Assembly: GCF_018882125.1 (NCBI RefSeq)
Contig: NZ_JACVOZ010000004.1
Coordinates: 143,400-207,399, forward strand
DNA: 64,000 bases
Reading direction: 5' to 3'
Origin: Polynucleobacter sp. AP-Melu-500A-A1
Lineage (GTDB): Bacteria > Pseudomonadota > Gammaproteobacteria > Burkholderiales > Burkholderiaceae
This document shows positions 8,980 through 17,848 of the stretch, piece by piece (positions within the stretch are counted from its first letter, which is position 1; each line of letters starts with the position of its first letter). The notes under the pieces are model-generated. The model ran no database searches. It saw only the letters and a program-made list of their open reading frames with translations, and was not told the DNA's origin. The translations under genes and the position numbers were made by a program.

Positions 8980-9966
8980 ATGAACCGTATATTTCAAAAA
9001 GTAATAGGTGCGCCACTGATTTTGGTTTGCGCAATGGGTTTAGCAAACGCGCAAAGCAAGGAAGTGAGCTCCTATCCCAATAAACCCATACGGATAATTA
9101 ATCCTCTGGCTGTTGGTGGCGCTGTAGATACGATGGCCCGTATGCTTGCTCCAGCCCTTCAAGAAATTTTGGGTCAAACCATTGTGATTGAAAGCAAGCC
9201 TGGTGCTGGTGGCACGATTGGCTCGAACTTTGTTGCTAAGTCACCCCCAGATGGTTACACCATCCTGATGGTGTATGACACTTTTGCTGTAAACCCCCAC
9301 GTCTATAAAAATTTACCCTTTGATTCGTTTAAAGATCTTGCACCAGTGACTGAACTCGTGAAGATTCCTTTGGTAGTAGTTGCCGGTAATAAGTTACCTG
9401 CCAACAATTTGCGTGAGTTAACGGATTTATCTAAAACGAAGACAAATGGTATTAATTTCTCAAGCGGTGGTGCGGGCAGTTCAGGTCATCTAGCTGCCGA
9501 GTTACTCAAAACCAATCTCGGTATTGATATGACCCATGTTCCTTACAAGGGGGGTGGTCCAGCAATGACTGCAACGATTAGTGGTGAGACTGATATTACG
9601 ATTTTGGGCGCAGTAATTACAGTGCCTCAAATTAAGGGTGGCAATTTAAAGGCCTTAGCAGTGCTTGGAAAAAAACGCACTCCCGCTTTACCGCAAGTTC
9701 CAACAGCAAGCGAGCAGGGTTTAAGCAATTTTGATGTGAGTTCTTGGGTTGGGGTATTAGTTCCAGCAGGTACACCAGCGCCAATTATCGACAAGATCAA
9801 TAATGCATTTGCGCAAGCTCTAAAAAGTCCGGCTGTTCAGGCGCGTATGGCTGAGCAGGGCAATGAAGTGGTTGCCAGCTCACCCGCTCAGTTTGGCGTA
9901 TTTCTGAATCAAGAGTCTGTTAAATGGGCTAAGGTCATCAAGGACAACAATATTCAACTAGAGTAA
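8980..9966 (+). CDS. Bug/TctC-family periplasmic solute receptor
   Basis: A 328-residue Bug receptor, with a Sec signal peptide ending near ANA|QSKE. The mature N-terminus (SYPNKPIRIINPLAVGGAVDTMAR) has the usual two-strand and ligand-loop layout, although the loop reads AVGG rather than APGG. HVPYKGGGPAMTATISG is the central signature. The ATG is one base after the stop of the preceding Bug gene. It closes the run that began at the amidase and converges with the amidohydrolase gene at 9994, with 27 bp between. No tctA/tctB partner is encoded here. Confidence 0.9.
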   Translation: MNRIFQKVIGAPLILVCAMGLANAQSKEVSSYPNKPIRIINPLAVGGAVDTMARMLAPALQEILGQTIVIESKPGAGGTIGSNFVAKSPPDGYTILMVYDTFAVNPHVYKNLPFDSFKDLAPVTELVKIPLVVVAGNKLPANNLRELTDLSKTKTNGINFSSGGAGSSGHLAAELLKTNLGIDMTHVPYKGGGPAMTATISGETDITILGAVITVPQIKGGNLKALAVLGKKRTPALPQVPTASEQGLSNFDVSSWVGVLVPAGTPAPIIDKINNAFAQALKSPAVQARMAEQGNEVVASSPAQFGVFLNQESVKWAKVIKDNNIQLE

Positions 9967-9993
9967 GCAGCGCTTACTCTAGTCGTAATGTTA

Positions 9994-11091
9994 TTAAGCC
10001 TTCAGATTGAGTAACTTGGCAGCGTTGCCACCCAGGATTGCAACGCGGTCAGCATTGCTTAAGCCTGGCGTAGCCATCACATGCTCTACTGGATACTCTT
10101 CCCAAGGGATGGGATGATCGGTTCCAATCACAATTTGGCTTGCGCCAACCTGTGCCACGAGATGTCGCAGTGCCTCCGGTGTAAATACTAGCGAATCGAA
10201 GTACAACTGATTCAAATATTCTGTAGGTTTTTTCTTGAGCACAATATTAGGATCACAGTTCTGCGGTGACACAAAACAGCTATGGTCCATGCGCGGTGCA
10301 TACGAACCTAGGAATCCCCCGCCATGGGCAGCTAATATTTTTAATTTAGGATATTTATCGAGAACACCCTCATAGATAAGGTGCTGTAATGCGATCGTAG
10401 TATCTAGTGGATTACCGATCACATTAGACATCCAGCCATTTCCTTTGAAGCGCTGTGCTAGCTGAGGAGTACTTTGTGGATGAATGAATAAGGTGACATT
10501 GAGTTCTTGGGCTTTTGCAAGCACGGGGTGATATTTAGGGTCTGAAAAATCTTGTCCTGAGACACTGCCGCCAATAGCAGCTCCACGCAGACCTAAGTTT
10601 CTAACAGCGTTATCTAGTTGCTCTACTGCTAAGGCAGGATCTTGCATTGTGAGCGAGGCAAAGGCTGCAAACTTATCAGGCCGCATTGCGCAGAGCTCGG
10701 CAAGGTGAATATTATTGAGGCGGCAGATCTCTGCGGCCGTATCTTTATCTTTGCGATACCAGAAGGGATTAATACTGAGCACTTGCATATCAATGCCTTG
10801 GGCTTCCATGGCTTTAATACGTTCATCAATTTTAATAAAGTGTTCTGGCACTCCCTTGGTGGGCGGTGGAACTGACTTAGCATCCTCTCCCATTAAATCG
10901 ATCGCATCCTGAAACATACAGTGCGCATGAACATCAATGGTTTTGATACGTTTACCATTAATGAAAATAGGGGTCATGCGCTTGGGTTTGCCATCCTTGA
11001 GGTCTGCCGAATGGGCTAAGCCGCATCCGCAAAAAAATAATCCACCAAGTGCTTTACCCGATGTTTTTAGGAACGATCTACGTTGATTCAT
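9994..11091 (-). CDS. Tat-exported amidohydrolase, ACMSD-like TIM-barrel family
   Basis: The protein begins MNQRRSFLKTSGKALGG, a twin-arginine signal. An earlier in-frame ATG at 11103 overlaps the GGAG that serves the ATG at 11091, so the latter is chosen. The mature part is an amidohydrolase-2 (ACMSD-like) TIM barrel: the metal motif HAH in IDVHAHCMFQD, a later FIHPQST, AAHGGGFLGSYAPRMDH and the metal Asp in GTDHPIPWEE. Family members decarboxylate or hydrolyse aromatic or dicarboxylic acids. Export of such an enzyme is uncommon and suggests it acts on a substrate in the periplasm. It is convergent with the Bug genes. The substrate is unknown. Confidence 0.82.
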   Translation of the reverse strand: MNQRRSFLKTSGKALGGLFFCGCGLAHSADLKDGKPKRMTPIFINGKRIKTIDVHAHCMFQDAIDLMGEDAKSVPPPTKGVPEHFIKIDERIKAMEAQGIDMQVLSINPFWYRKDKDTAAEICRLNNIHLAELCAMRPDKFAAFASLTMQDPALAVEQLDNAVRNLGLRGAAIGGSVSGQDFSDPKYHPVLAKAQELNVTLFIHPQSTPQLAQRFKGNGWMSNVIGNPLDTTIALQHLIYEGVLDKYPKLKILAAHGGGFLGSYAPRMDHSCFVSPQNCDPNIVLKKKPTEYLNQLYFDSLVFTPEALRHLVAQVGASQIVIGTDHPIPWEEYPVEHVMATPGLSNADRVAILGGNAAKLLNLKA

Positions 11092-11182
11092 ATGCGGCTC
11101 CAAATGAAGTTCGAATCTCTACATTACACGATTTTTAATAGATTTGGGGATACCCTAAGAGTGGTGATCTAATAGCGAAATC

Positions 11183-11791
11183 ATGCTACCTATTTTGTAT
11201 TCCTACCGTCGATGCCCCTATGCAATGCGGGCGCGTATGGCACTGCAATATTCTGGAATTGAGCTTGAGCACCGAGAGATTGAGTTAAAAAATAAGCCGC
11301 AATCAATGCTACTGGCATCGCCCAAGGGAACAGTTCCTGTCTTGTGTGTTGATGGAAAAGTGATTGATCAGAGTTTAGACATCATGCATTGGGCAATAGC
11401 GCAATCGGATCCGGACAAGTGGGGGGATATCGATGAGAGCATAGGCCAGATTTGGATTGATAAAAATGATGACCCATTTAAAAAATTACTTGATCAATAC
11501 AAGTATCCCAATCGTTATCCCGAACTCATCCAAGAAAATATTTTGAGTGCCATAGAAGATTTAATGCTCAAGCCCATGGAAACTGCATTGCAGTCGAGTC
11601 AATATTTATTAGGAAACAAGATGACTTGGGTGGATGTTGCCATCTTTCCATTTATCAGACAGTTCTCTATGGTGAATCAACAAAGGTTTGAGCAATTGCC
11701 ATATCCATCAATGAAGCGATGGTTAAATCAATTTCTTGAATCAGACTTATTTAATTCGGTGATGCAAAAGCATCCAACTTGGAAAGAGTAA
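11183..11791 (+). CDS. glutathione S-transferase-like protein
   Basis: The N-terminal 80 residues form a thioredoxin-fold GST domain with an RRCPYAMRAR start, placing a possible catalytic Cys at residue 11 as in omega-class or glutaredoxin-like GSTs. The cis-Pro region GTVPVLCVDGKVIDQSLDI follows. The rest is an all-helical GST C-terminal domain. At 202 residues it has normal length. It lies alone between the divergent amidohydrolase and the nfr locus, and no specific substrate is suggested. It may act in disulfide or peroxide handling rather than conjugation. Confidence 0.8.
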   Translation: MLPILYSYRRCPYAMRARMALQYSGIELEHREIELKNKPQSMLLASPKGTVPVLCVDGKVIDQSLDIMHWAIAQSDPDKWGDIDESIGQIWIDKNDDPFKKLLDQYKYPNRYPELIQENILSAIEDLMLKPMETALQSSQYLLGNKMTWVDVAIFPFIRQFSMVNQQRFEQLPYPSMKRWLNQFLESDLFNSVMQKHPTWKE

Positions 11792-11841
11792 GTAAGTAGA
11801 TGTAGGTGCTGTGACTAATATTCATGCACCAAAAAAGGGCT

Positions 11842-11857
11842 ATTATATCGATATAAT
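11842..11857. promoter_or_regulatory. perfect 16-bp palindrome upstream of the nfr locus
   Basis: ATTATATCGATATAAT is a perfect palindrome 113 bp before the wecB start. It contains TATAAT, so it could be a -10 element overlapped by an operator. No start site is known, so promoter identity is inferred. Confidence 0.4.
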
Positions 11858-11933
11858 CTGTCCCTAGAGCTAGTTATCATTACAATAGTGACATTAATTC
11901 AATCCCTTAGGCTTATTTTTTGGATGTTCTTTT

Positions 11934-11959
11934 AGAGATTTTTATTGATAAATATCTCT
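11934..11959 (+). promoter_or_regulatory. leader hairpin just before the wecB ribosome binding site
   Basis: AGAGATTTTTAT and ATAAATATCTCT can pair over 12 bp with one mismatch and a 2-nt loop. The hairpin ends 11 nt before the wecB ATG and directly precedes the AGG that probably serves as ribosome binding site. It could affect translation or mRNA stability of the operon; that is inference. Confidence 0.35.
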
Positions 11960-11970
11960 TTTAGGTTGCT

Positions 11971-13071
11971 ATGTCATTGATTCAATGGAAAATTCTGATT
12001 GTCTGTGGGACGCGTCCCGAAATTATCAAATTGGCCCCCGTTTACCATTTTTTGCGCACCCAAGATTGGTGCGAAGTGAAATGGTTACATACTGGTCAAC
12101 ATCAAGAGATGGCTGATCAAATTCTGGCTTGCTTTGATATCACTCCTGACATTATTTTAAGAAGAGCGGGAAGCTCACTTTCAGAATTTAGCATTGGCTG
12201 TAGGCAGCAACTAGATGTGGTTATGGAAGTTACCAAATGGAGCACTGTTATTGTTCAGGGGGATACTGAAAGCGCATTTTTGGGAGGCTTATCCGCTTTT
12301 TATCAGCGCATTCCCGTAGCCCACGTTGAAGCAGGACTTCGAACCTATGACTTAACTAGGCCATTCCCAGAAGAAGGCCTACGACAAATGTTGTCTCGTA
12401 TTACGCAATTTCATTTTCCGCCTACTGAGGGCGGAAGAATTGCCTTAATTAAAGAAGCTATTCCAGAGAAAAATATTTTCATTACAGGCAATACGGTAGT
12501 GGACGCTCAGAAATGGGTAATTCAGAAATACGATATTCATAAGGAAGAGACTTCTGGCAGAAATATCCTAGTCACCATGCATCGGCGTGAGAATTGGGGT
12601 AGTGATATTGAAGAGGCATGCTCTGCTATTGCTAGCTTAGCCAGGGAGCATCCCGATCTCAATGTACTGTTTCCAGTCCACCTTAATCCGGTCGTTAAAA
12701 AATCAGTAGACCCTATCTTAGGTGCTTTACCGAATGTCACCTTAACTGATCCCCTGGGCTACTTGGAGATGCAGCAGGCCATTGCAGATGCATGGTTAAT
12801 CTTGACTGACTCTGGAGGAATCCAAGAGGAGGCGCCAACTTTTCATGTTCCTGTATTAGTACTTCGTCGAGAGACCGAAAGGCCTGAGGCAGTTCAAGCG
12901 GGATGCGCCAAGATTATCGGTACCAGTGGAGCTGCCGTGATTCATGAAGTGAATGCATTATGGAATGACCCATCTCTATATGAATCAATGAAACCGATTG
13001 TTAACCCCTTTGGTGATGGCTGTGCAAGTGAGCGTATTAGCAATGTTCTCAAGAGTCACCTCAGTCAGTAG
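11971..13071 (+). CDS. wecB: UDP-N-acetylglucosamine 2-epimerase, non-hydrolysing (NfrC/WecB)
   Basis: This 366-residue enzyme interconverts UDP-GlcNAc and UDP-ManNAc. The family motifs are all visible: GTRPEIIKLAPV at the N-terminus, HTGQHQEM, GDTESAF, HVEAGLRTYD, NTVVDA, TMHRRENWG, and TDSGGIQEEAP, which lines the UDP site. In E. coli the same activity (WecB, also named NfrC) is needed for phage N4 adsorption because it supplies ManNAc for the NfrAB polysaccharide. Here the gene sits 2 bp before nfrB, the clearest evidence that this copy is dedicated to that system rather than to a general surface glycan. Confidence 0.93.
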   Translation: MSLIQWKILIVCGTRPEIIKLAPVYHFLRTQDWCEVKWLHTGQHQEMADQILACFDITPDIILRRAGSSLSEFSIGCRQQLDVVMEVTKWSTVIVQGDTESAFLGGLSAFYQRIPVAHVEAGLRTYDLTRPFPEEGLRQMLSRITQFHFPPTEGGRIALIKEAIPEKNIFITGNTVVDAQKWVIQKYDIHKEETSGRNILVTMHRRENWGSDIEEACSAIASLAREHPDLNVLFPVHLNPVVKKSVDPILGALPNVTLTDPLGYLEMQQAIADAWLILTDSGGIQEEAPTFHVPVLVLRRETERPEAVQAGCAKIIGTSGAAVIHEVNALWNDPSLYESMKPIVNPFGDGCASERISNVLKSHLSQ

Positions 13072-13073
13072 TT

Positions 13074-15284
13074 ATGTATTGGATCGATATTGTTGCAAGC
13101 TATCTTTTTGTACTGAAGTATGTAGCCATTACCGTTGCCATCATTATTTCTATAAGTAGTCTTGATGATTTGGTGATTGATGTGGTTTATTGGGCTAGGC
13201 GCTTAGTACGTTCGCTGACGGTTTATCGCAAACATCCCCACATGCTGTATTCAGCATTGTTTTCAGTTCCAGAGAAACCACTAGCAATTATGGTCCCTGC
13301 TTGGCAAGAGACTGGCGTGATTGGGAAGATGGCCGAGTTAGCAGCGATCACGCTTGATTATGAGAATTACCATATCTTCGTTGGCACCTACCCAAACGAT
13401 CCTGAAACACAATTAGATGTGGATAAGGTATGCGCGGTATTTCCTAATGTCCACAAGGTAGTTTGCGCAAGGCCTGGGCCTACTAGTAAGGCAGACTGCT
13501 TAAATAATATCCTGGATGCCATCTTACAGTTTGAGATACAAGCCAGTTTGGAATTTTCTGGATTTATATTACATGACTCCGAAGATGTTGTGTCTCCATT
13601 GGAGTTACGTCTGTTTAATTACTTGCTCCCTAAGAATGATCTCATTCAAATTCCGGTATACCCCTTTGAAAGAAGCTGGCAAAACTTTACCTGTATGCAC
13701 TACTTAGATGAGTTTGCAGAATTACATGGCAAGGATGTTGTGGTGAGAGAAGCGCTAGCGGGTCAAGTTCCAAGCGCTGGAGTAGGAACCTGCTTTAGTC
13801 GTAAAGCGGTTCTTGCTCTATTGGAAGATGGTGATGGTATTGCATTTGATGCACAGAGCTTAACTGAGGACTATGACATTGGCTTTCGCCTGAAGGAAAA
13901 AGGCCTTAAGGAAATTTTTGTTCGCTTTCCAGTTATCTTGGATGACTCTGAGGCGGCTAGAAAAAAACTACTAACAGGGCAAAGTATTCGGGATTCGAAT
14001 GTGATTTGTGTGCGTGAGTATTTTCCAGATACCTTAGCAACAGCCATTCGCCAAAAGTCTCGCTGGATTACTGGGATTGTATTTCAGGGTTATAAAACCC
14101 ATCGTTGGACTCCCAATCCTATTCTGAATTATTTTCTTTGGAGAGATCGCAAAGGGGCGATTACGAACTTTATTAGTTTTATTGCGACCATCATCCTTTT
14201 TCAATTGGTATTACTCTGGCTTTATCAAAACCTATGGCCTGATGCTTATCATTTCCTATCCATTTTTGAATCGAGCGAATGGTTGATGGGGTTCTTATGG
14301 CTCAATTTTTTCTTGATGATGAACCGTATTGCACAACGAATCTTTTTCGTCTCATCCTATTACGGTTTATTAGAGGGTTTGCTTTCTGTTCCTCGCTTGT
14401 TTTGGGGGAATTACATTAACTTTATGGCCAATTGGAAAGCAGTGAAGCAGGTCATCGAACATAGTGATGTGCGACGTATCGCCTGGGATAAAACTACCCA
14501 TGACTTTCCAACTATTGGACTTGAAAATGCAGAGCGAAAAAAGCTTGGGCAGATCCTAATAGATCGCGAAATCATTACACAAAAACAATTGGATTTGGTT
14601 TTATTGCATAAGCAATCTGGAATGAGGATTGGCAGTGCATTAGTACACGAGGGTATTTTGAACACAGAAGAATTGGCTGATGCACTTGCAATCCAGGCAG
14701 GTGTCTCATCAGAATCTATTGACCCTTACTCAATCAATGAAGATTTAATCCAAAGTATTCGCCCTTCCATTGCATTGCATTATGCAATTTTGCCTATTCG
14801 GTTTGAGGATAGTTGTTTGGTGGTAGCAAGTGAGTCAGCATTAGATCCGATTTCATTAGCTGCCATCAGTAGAAAAGTACATCATCAAATACTGTATGTG
14901 ATTGTGCCAAAAGGGCAGGTCACTATTGGCCTGAGAAAATGGTATGCCCGAAATAAATCCGTTGATCCACGGAAGGTATTAGATGATGCGCTTACAGAGG
15001 GAAAGATCAAACCTAAGCAGGTTGATGCTATTTGGAATTTCTATGTCTCGAGGCAGGTATTACTAGCAGAAATTTTGGTTTCGCTAGGGCATATTAATGA
15101 AGCTGCATTACGCGCATTACTATTACAACATTCAGTCACTAATTTATACCTGGGTGACTTTTTGGTTGATAAGAATATTATTACCCAAGAGACCTTAGAA
15201 AAAGCACTCGCTCTTCAACAAAAGATACAACCTGATATAAATCAGCTAATTTCATCTGGTATTCCAATGGCGCGTACCCATTGA
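13074..15284 (+). CDS. nfrB: NfrB-type membrane glycosyltransferase with c-di-GMP-binding MshEN motifs
   Basis: NfrB is the inner-membrane polysaccharide synthase of the phage N4 receptor system. The order seen is: an N-terminal membrane segment; a GT2 domain with PAWQE, HDSED at about 167-171, TEDYD at 264-268 and QKSRW at 327-331 (the motif of processive transferases); two membrane segments near 360 and 400; then a C-terminal regulatory part. That part has four copies of the MshEN-type c-di-GMP motif (LG-x2-L-x7-I-x4-L), at about 490, 517, 663 and 692. Published work on E. coli shows that c-di-GMP activates NfrB through an MshEN domain. At 736 residues the length matches E. coli NfrB. The stop overlaps the nfrA start. 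Confidence 0.92.
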   Translation: MYWIDIVASYLFVLKYVAITVAIIISISSLDDLVIDVVYWARRLVRSLTVYRKHPHMLYSALFSVPEKPLAIMVPAWQETGVIGKMAELAAITLDYENYHIFVGTYPNDPETQLDVDKVCAVFPNVHKVVCARPGPTSKADCLNNILDAILQFEIQASLEFSGFILHDSEDVVSPLELRLFNYLLPKNDLIQIPVYPFERSWQNFTCMHYLDEFAELHGKDVVVREALAGQVPSAGVGTCFSRKAVLALLEDGDGIAFDAQSLTEDYDIGFRLKEKGLKEIFVRFPVILDDSEAARKKLLTGQSIRDSNVICVREYFPDTLATAIRQKSRWITGIVFQGYKTHRWTPNPILNYFLWRDRKGAITNFISFIATIILFQLVLLWLYQNLWPDAYHFLSIFESSEWLMGFLWLNFFLMMNRIAQRIFFVSSYYGLLEGLLSVPRLFWGNYINFMANWKAVKQVIEHSDVRRIAWDKTTHDFPTIGLENAERKKLGQILIDREIITQKQLDLVLLHKQSGMRIGSALVHEGILNTEELADALAIQAGVSSESIDPYSINEDLIQSIRPSIALHYAILPIRFEDSCLVVASESALDPISLAAISRKVHHQILYVIVPKGQVTIGLRKWYARNKSVDPRKVLDDALTEGKIKPKQVDAIWNFYVSRQVLLAEILVSLGHINEAALRALLLQHSVTNLYLGDFLVDKNIITQETLEKALALQQKIQPDINQLISSGIPMARTH

Positions 15285-17848
15285 TGAAATTGATCTGGTT
15301 TATCAGCTTATTTGTATTGAGTTCCTGCGTCTTTGCTGAGCAGGCTGCTCAGATAGATTTGGGTCCCGGCGTTAATTCCTATCAAAAGTTCCTAATCTAT
15401 CCCCATATTGAAAAGGGCTTAAGTGCCTTAGATAGCGGTGATAAGCAGAGAGCGATTGAAGAATTTCAGTGGGCACGAAAAAGAGCGCCTAAAAGTCCTG
15501 CAACAGCTTTATATCTTGCGAATGCCTATATTCAGAGTGATGATTATCGGGGTGCTGTGGAGGTCTTGGAGCAACAACTACACCTTACCCCAAAAGACCA
15601 GCAGCTACTCATAAGACTCTCAAATACCTTGATACTGGAAAAAGACTATATCGCTGCCTCAAATTCTTTAAAGGAAGAGCTTAGGCTCAACAAGAATAAT
15701 GCCATTGCTCAAGAAAAGTTAAACGTGGTTAATCAAGAGTTGGTCAATGAAGAACTGGAGCGCTTAAAGATTTTGCAAGAAGAAGACCCGACTCAATTTT
15801 TAGAAGACTTAAAAGAAAAGAAGGTGAAGTTTGGGAATGCCTTTGAAGAGCGAAATTGGATTAATCTTTTGCTGACGGACTTCGTTAAGCAGCCTGAATT
15901 ACTTTTAAGTTACCAGCCAGAGTTTGAATCGAATAAGATTTATCAGGCTGAAAAGGTTCTACAGAAATTATTGATGTCAGGCCGCCAATCTGAGGCTGAT
16001 GCGTATATAGGACATCTTCCCAATGCCATTAGACATGATCCTATTTTTTTGGATCACTTAAGCTATCAATTGCTCAACGAAAATGGCGAACATCAAGCTA
16101 TTGAGCTCCTTGTAGAGGGCTTTCCGTACGAGGGTGCTACTGAAGCTGAAAAGATTGAATTAGTCAGTAGACTACTTCTATTGTTGGGGAATCACAGCGA
16201 TGCCTTAGCTAGCATTCCCACAAAGTTGAGTGAGCCGCTTCCTACTCCTGAGTTACGTTCACTTCAGGTGAAATTACTTTCCGCTCTGAAGGATTGCTCT
16301 GGGATAAGAAATGTTTTGGCTGATCAATCCGCCTTTTATACAGCAGATGATTGGACTCGTCTGGGTTACTGTTATGGAGATAAAGTTCCTGGTTTAGGTG
16401 TGCTTGCATTTGAGCGTGCAGAAGAGTTAGCACCGGGTCCTGAAAAGGAGAGGACGGTAGCCTATCAAGCATTTACTGCTAAGAATTATTTACGCGCTCT
16501 AACGGCATGGAATTCAATTCCGATGAATTTGATCACGCCAGAAGACGCATTGAGTGCCGCCACTACTGCACAAACGCTTGGAGATATTAAGGAATTAAAT
16601 AAGTGGCTAGAGGTATATGACAAACAGAACGGCGTAAAGAGTGGTCGCTATTGGTGGTTACAAGCACAGACTAAGCTAAAGTCTGATCCTAAATCAGCAT
16701 TATTGGATTTAATTAAAGCCGCCACTCTTGAGCCATCGGTTACCTACTATTCTCAAATTGCTTCTCTTTTGCTCCTTGAGGGAAAAGTGAGCGAGGCAAT
16801 TGTGTATTTAAATAAGGCTTTGGTATTAAATCCCTATGACAGTGCTACACAGGCTTCCTTGGGCTATGCTTATTACCAACAGAAACAATATTTACGGGCA
16901 GAAAACTTTTTAAAGGCTTCATTAAAAACGCGTCCTGACGATGAAGAGCTCGTGAAGCAGTTGGCCTATACCACTCAGAAGCTTGGTAAAAATAAGCAAG
17001 CCATTCAGTATTCAGAAGAAGCAATTGATAGCTTTAATCGCTATAGCCCATCTGAAAGAACGCCGGATATTGAAAACCAGCAGTTTGGCATGAGAAGAAT
17101 GCATGAAGATTTAGAGCGTCGTTGGTCATTTACAGCGGATGCTATGAGTGGTAACCAGGTAACGGCTGCCCCTAACGTTGGCCAACCTGGGAGTAATTAC
17201 CGTAGCTACTCACAGGCAGAGGCTGCTTATCGATTGGGGAATCCGGCAATTGATAATGGTAAGACCCTTTCTGCATACACTCGTATTTTTGCAGGAGGAG
17301 GGGTGAATAACTCAGCTGCTCCTATTTACGCTCCAATGATTGCAGCAGGCTTACGATGGAAACCCTTGTCTGATTACGTGCTGAATTTGGCTGTTGAGGA
17401 GCAGACGCCTTTAGATCGAGGTCAATATACCCAAACTTCAATGATGTTAAGAGCAAGCGCCTCATTTTTAAATTCAGGTAAATATAGTGATGATTGGCAT
17501 CCTGTTGGTCCTGGGTGGATAGCACAAAATCTGTATTTAGATGCTGCACACTATTTATCAAACTCTGTGACCTCTTTAGTATCAGATTATCGCGTCAGTT
17601 ATCACCGTAAAATTGCAGAGGGTCAGACGGTTGAACCCTATGTTCATGTGCAATGGGCCAGCCTAAATCAGGCCAACGGAGTTGATGAACGGGTAGGTAT
17701 TGGTGCTCGTTGGAATATTTGGCAAGGTCAAAGTAAATACAATGCATACCCCAGCAAAATATTAATAGGGTTAGAGTACCAGTATGCCTTCAAAACTTAT
17801 CTGAACGACAAGAGTGCGGTCTTATTAAGTTTGGGAGGACGTTGGTAA
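15284..17848 (+). CDS. nfrA: NfrA-type outer-membrane TPR/barrel protein (phage N4 receptor component)
   Basis: The ATG at 15284 overlaps the nfrB stop (TGATG). A short signal sequence ends in VLSSCVFAEQ; it could be cleaved by signal peptidase I, or at the Cys as a lipoprotein. Residues 40-160 and 450-600 hold TPR-like helical repeats. The last 250 residues (from about 600, RRWSFTADAM) resemble the NfrA C-terminal domain, rich in aromatic beta strands and ending in Trp, as outer-membrane proteins do. NfrA is the outer-membrane partner that exports the NfrB polysaccharide and lets phage N4 adsorb. At about 854 residues it is somewhat shorter than the E. coli protein. Confidence 0.85.
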   Translation: MKLIWFISLFVLSSCVFAEQAAQIDLGPGVNSYQKFLIYPHIEKGLSALDSGDKQRAIEEFQWARKRAPKSPATALYLANAYIQSDDYRGAVEVLEQQLHLTPKDQQLLIRLSNTLILEKDYIAASNSLKEELRLNKNNAIAQEKLNVVNQELVNEELERLKILQEEDPTQFLEDLKEKKVKFGNAFEERNWINLLLTDFVKQPELLLSYQPEFESNKIYQAEKVLQKLLMSGRQSEADAYIGHLPNAIRHDPIFLDHLSYQLLNENGEHQAIELLVEGFPYEGATEAEKIELVSRLLLLLGNHSDALASIPTKLSEPLPTPELRSLQVKLLSALKDCSGIRNVLADQSAFYTADDWTRLGYCYGDKVPGLGVLAFERAEELAPGPEKERTVAYQAFTAKNYLRALTAWNSIPMNLITPEDALSAATTAQTLGDIKELNKWLEVYDKQNGVKSGRYWWLQAQTKLKSDPKSALLDLIKAATLEPSVTYYSQIASLLLLEGKVSEAIVYLNKALVLNPYDSATQASLGYAYYQQKQYLRAENFLKASLKTRPDDEELVKQLAYTTQKLGKNKQAIQYSEEAIDSFNRYSPSERTPDIENQQFGMRRMHEDLERRWSFTADAMSGNQVTAAPNVGQPGSNYRSYSQAEAAYRLGNPAIDNGKTLSAYTRIFAGGGVNNSAAPIYAPMIAAGLRWKPLSDYVLNLAVEEQTPLDRGQYTQTSMMLRASASFLNSGKYSDDWHPVGPGWIAQNLYLDAAHYLSNSVTSLVSDYRVSYHRKIAEGQTVEPYVHVQWASLNQANGVDERVGIGARWNIWQGQSKYNAYPSKILIGLEYQYAFKTYLNDKSAVLLSLGGRW

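Noticed and set aside
15284..15328. NfrA as a lipoprotein (LSSC)
   Set aside because: The lipobox-like LSSC is followed by a usable signal peptidase I site (VFA|EQ), so the sequence does not decide; not claimed as lipoprotein.
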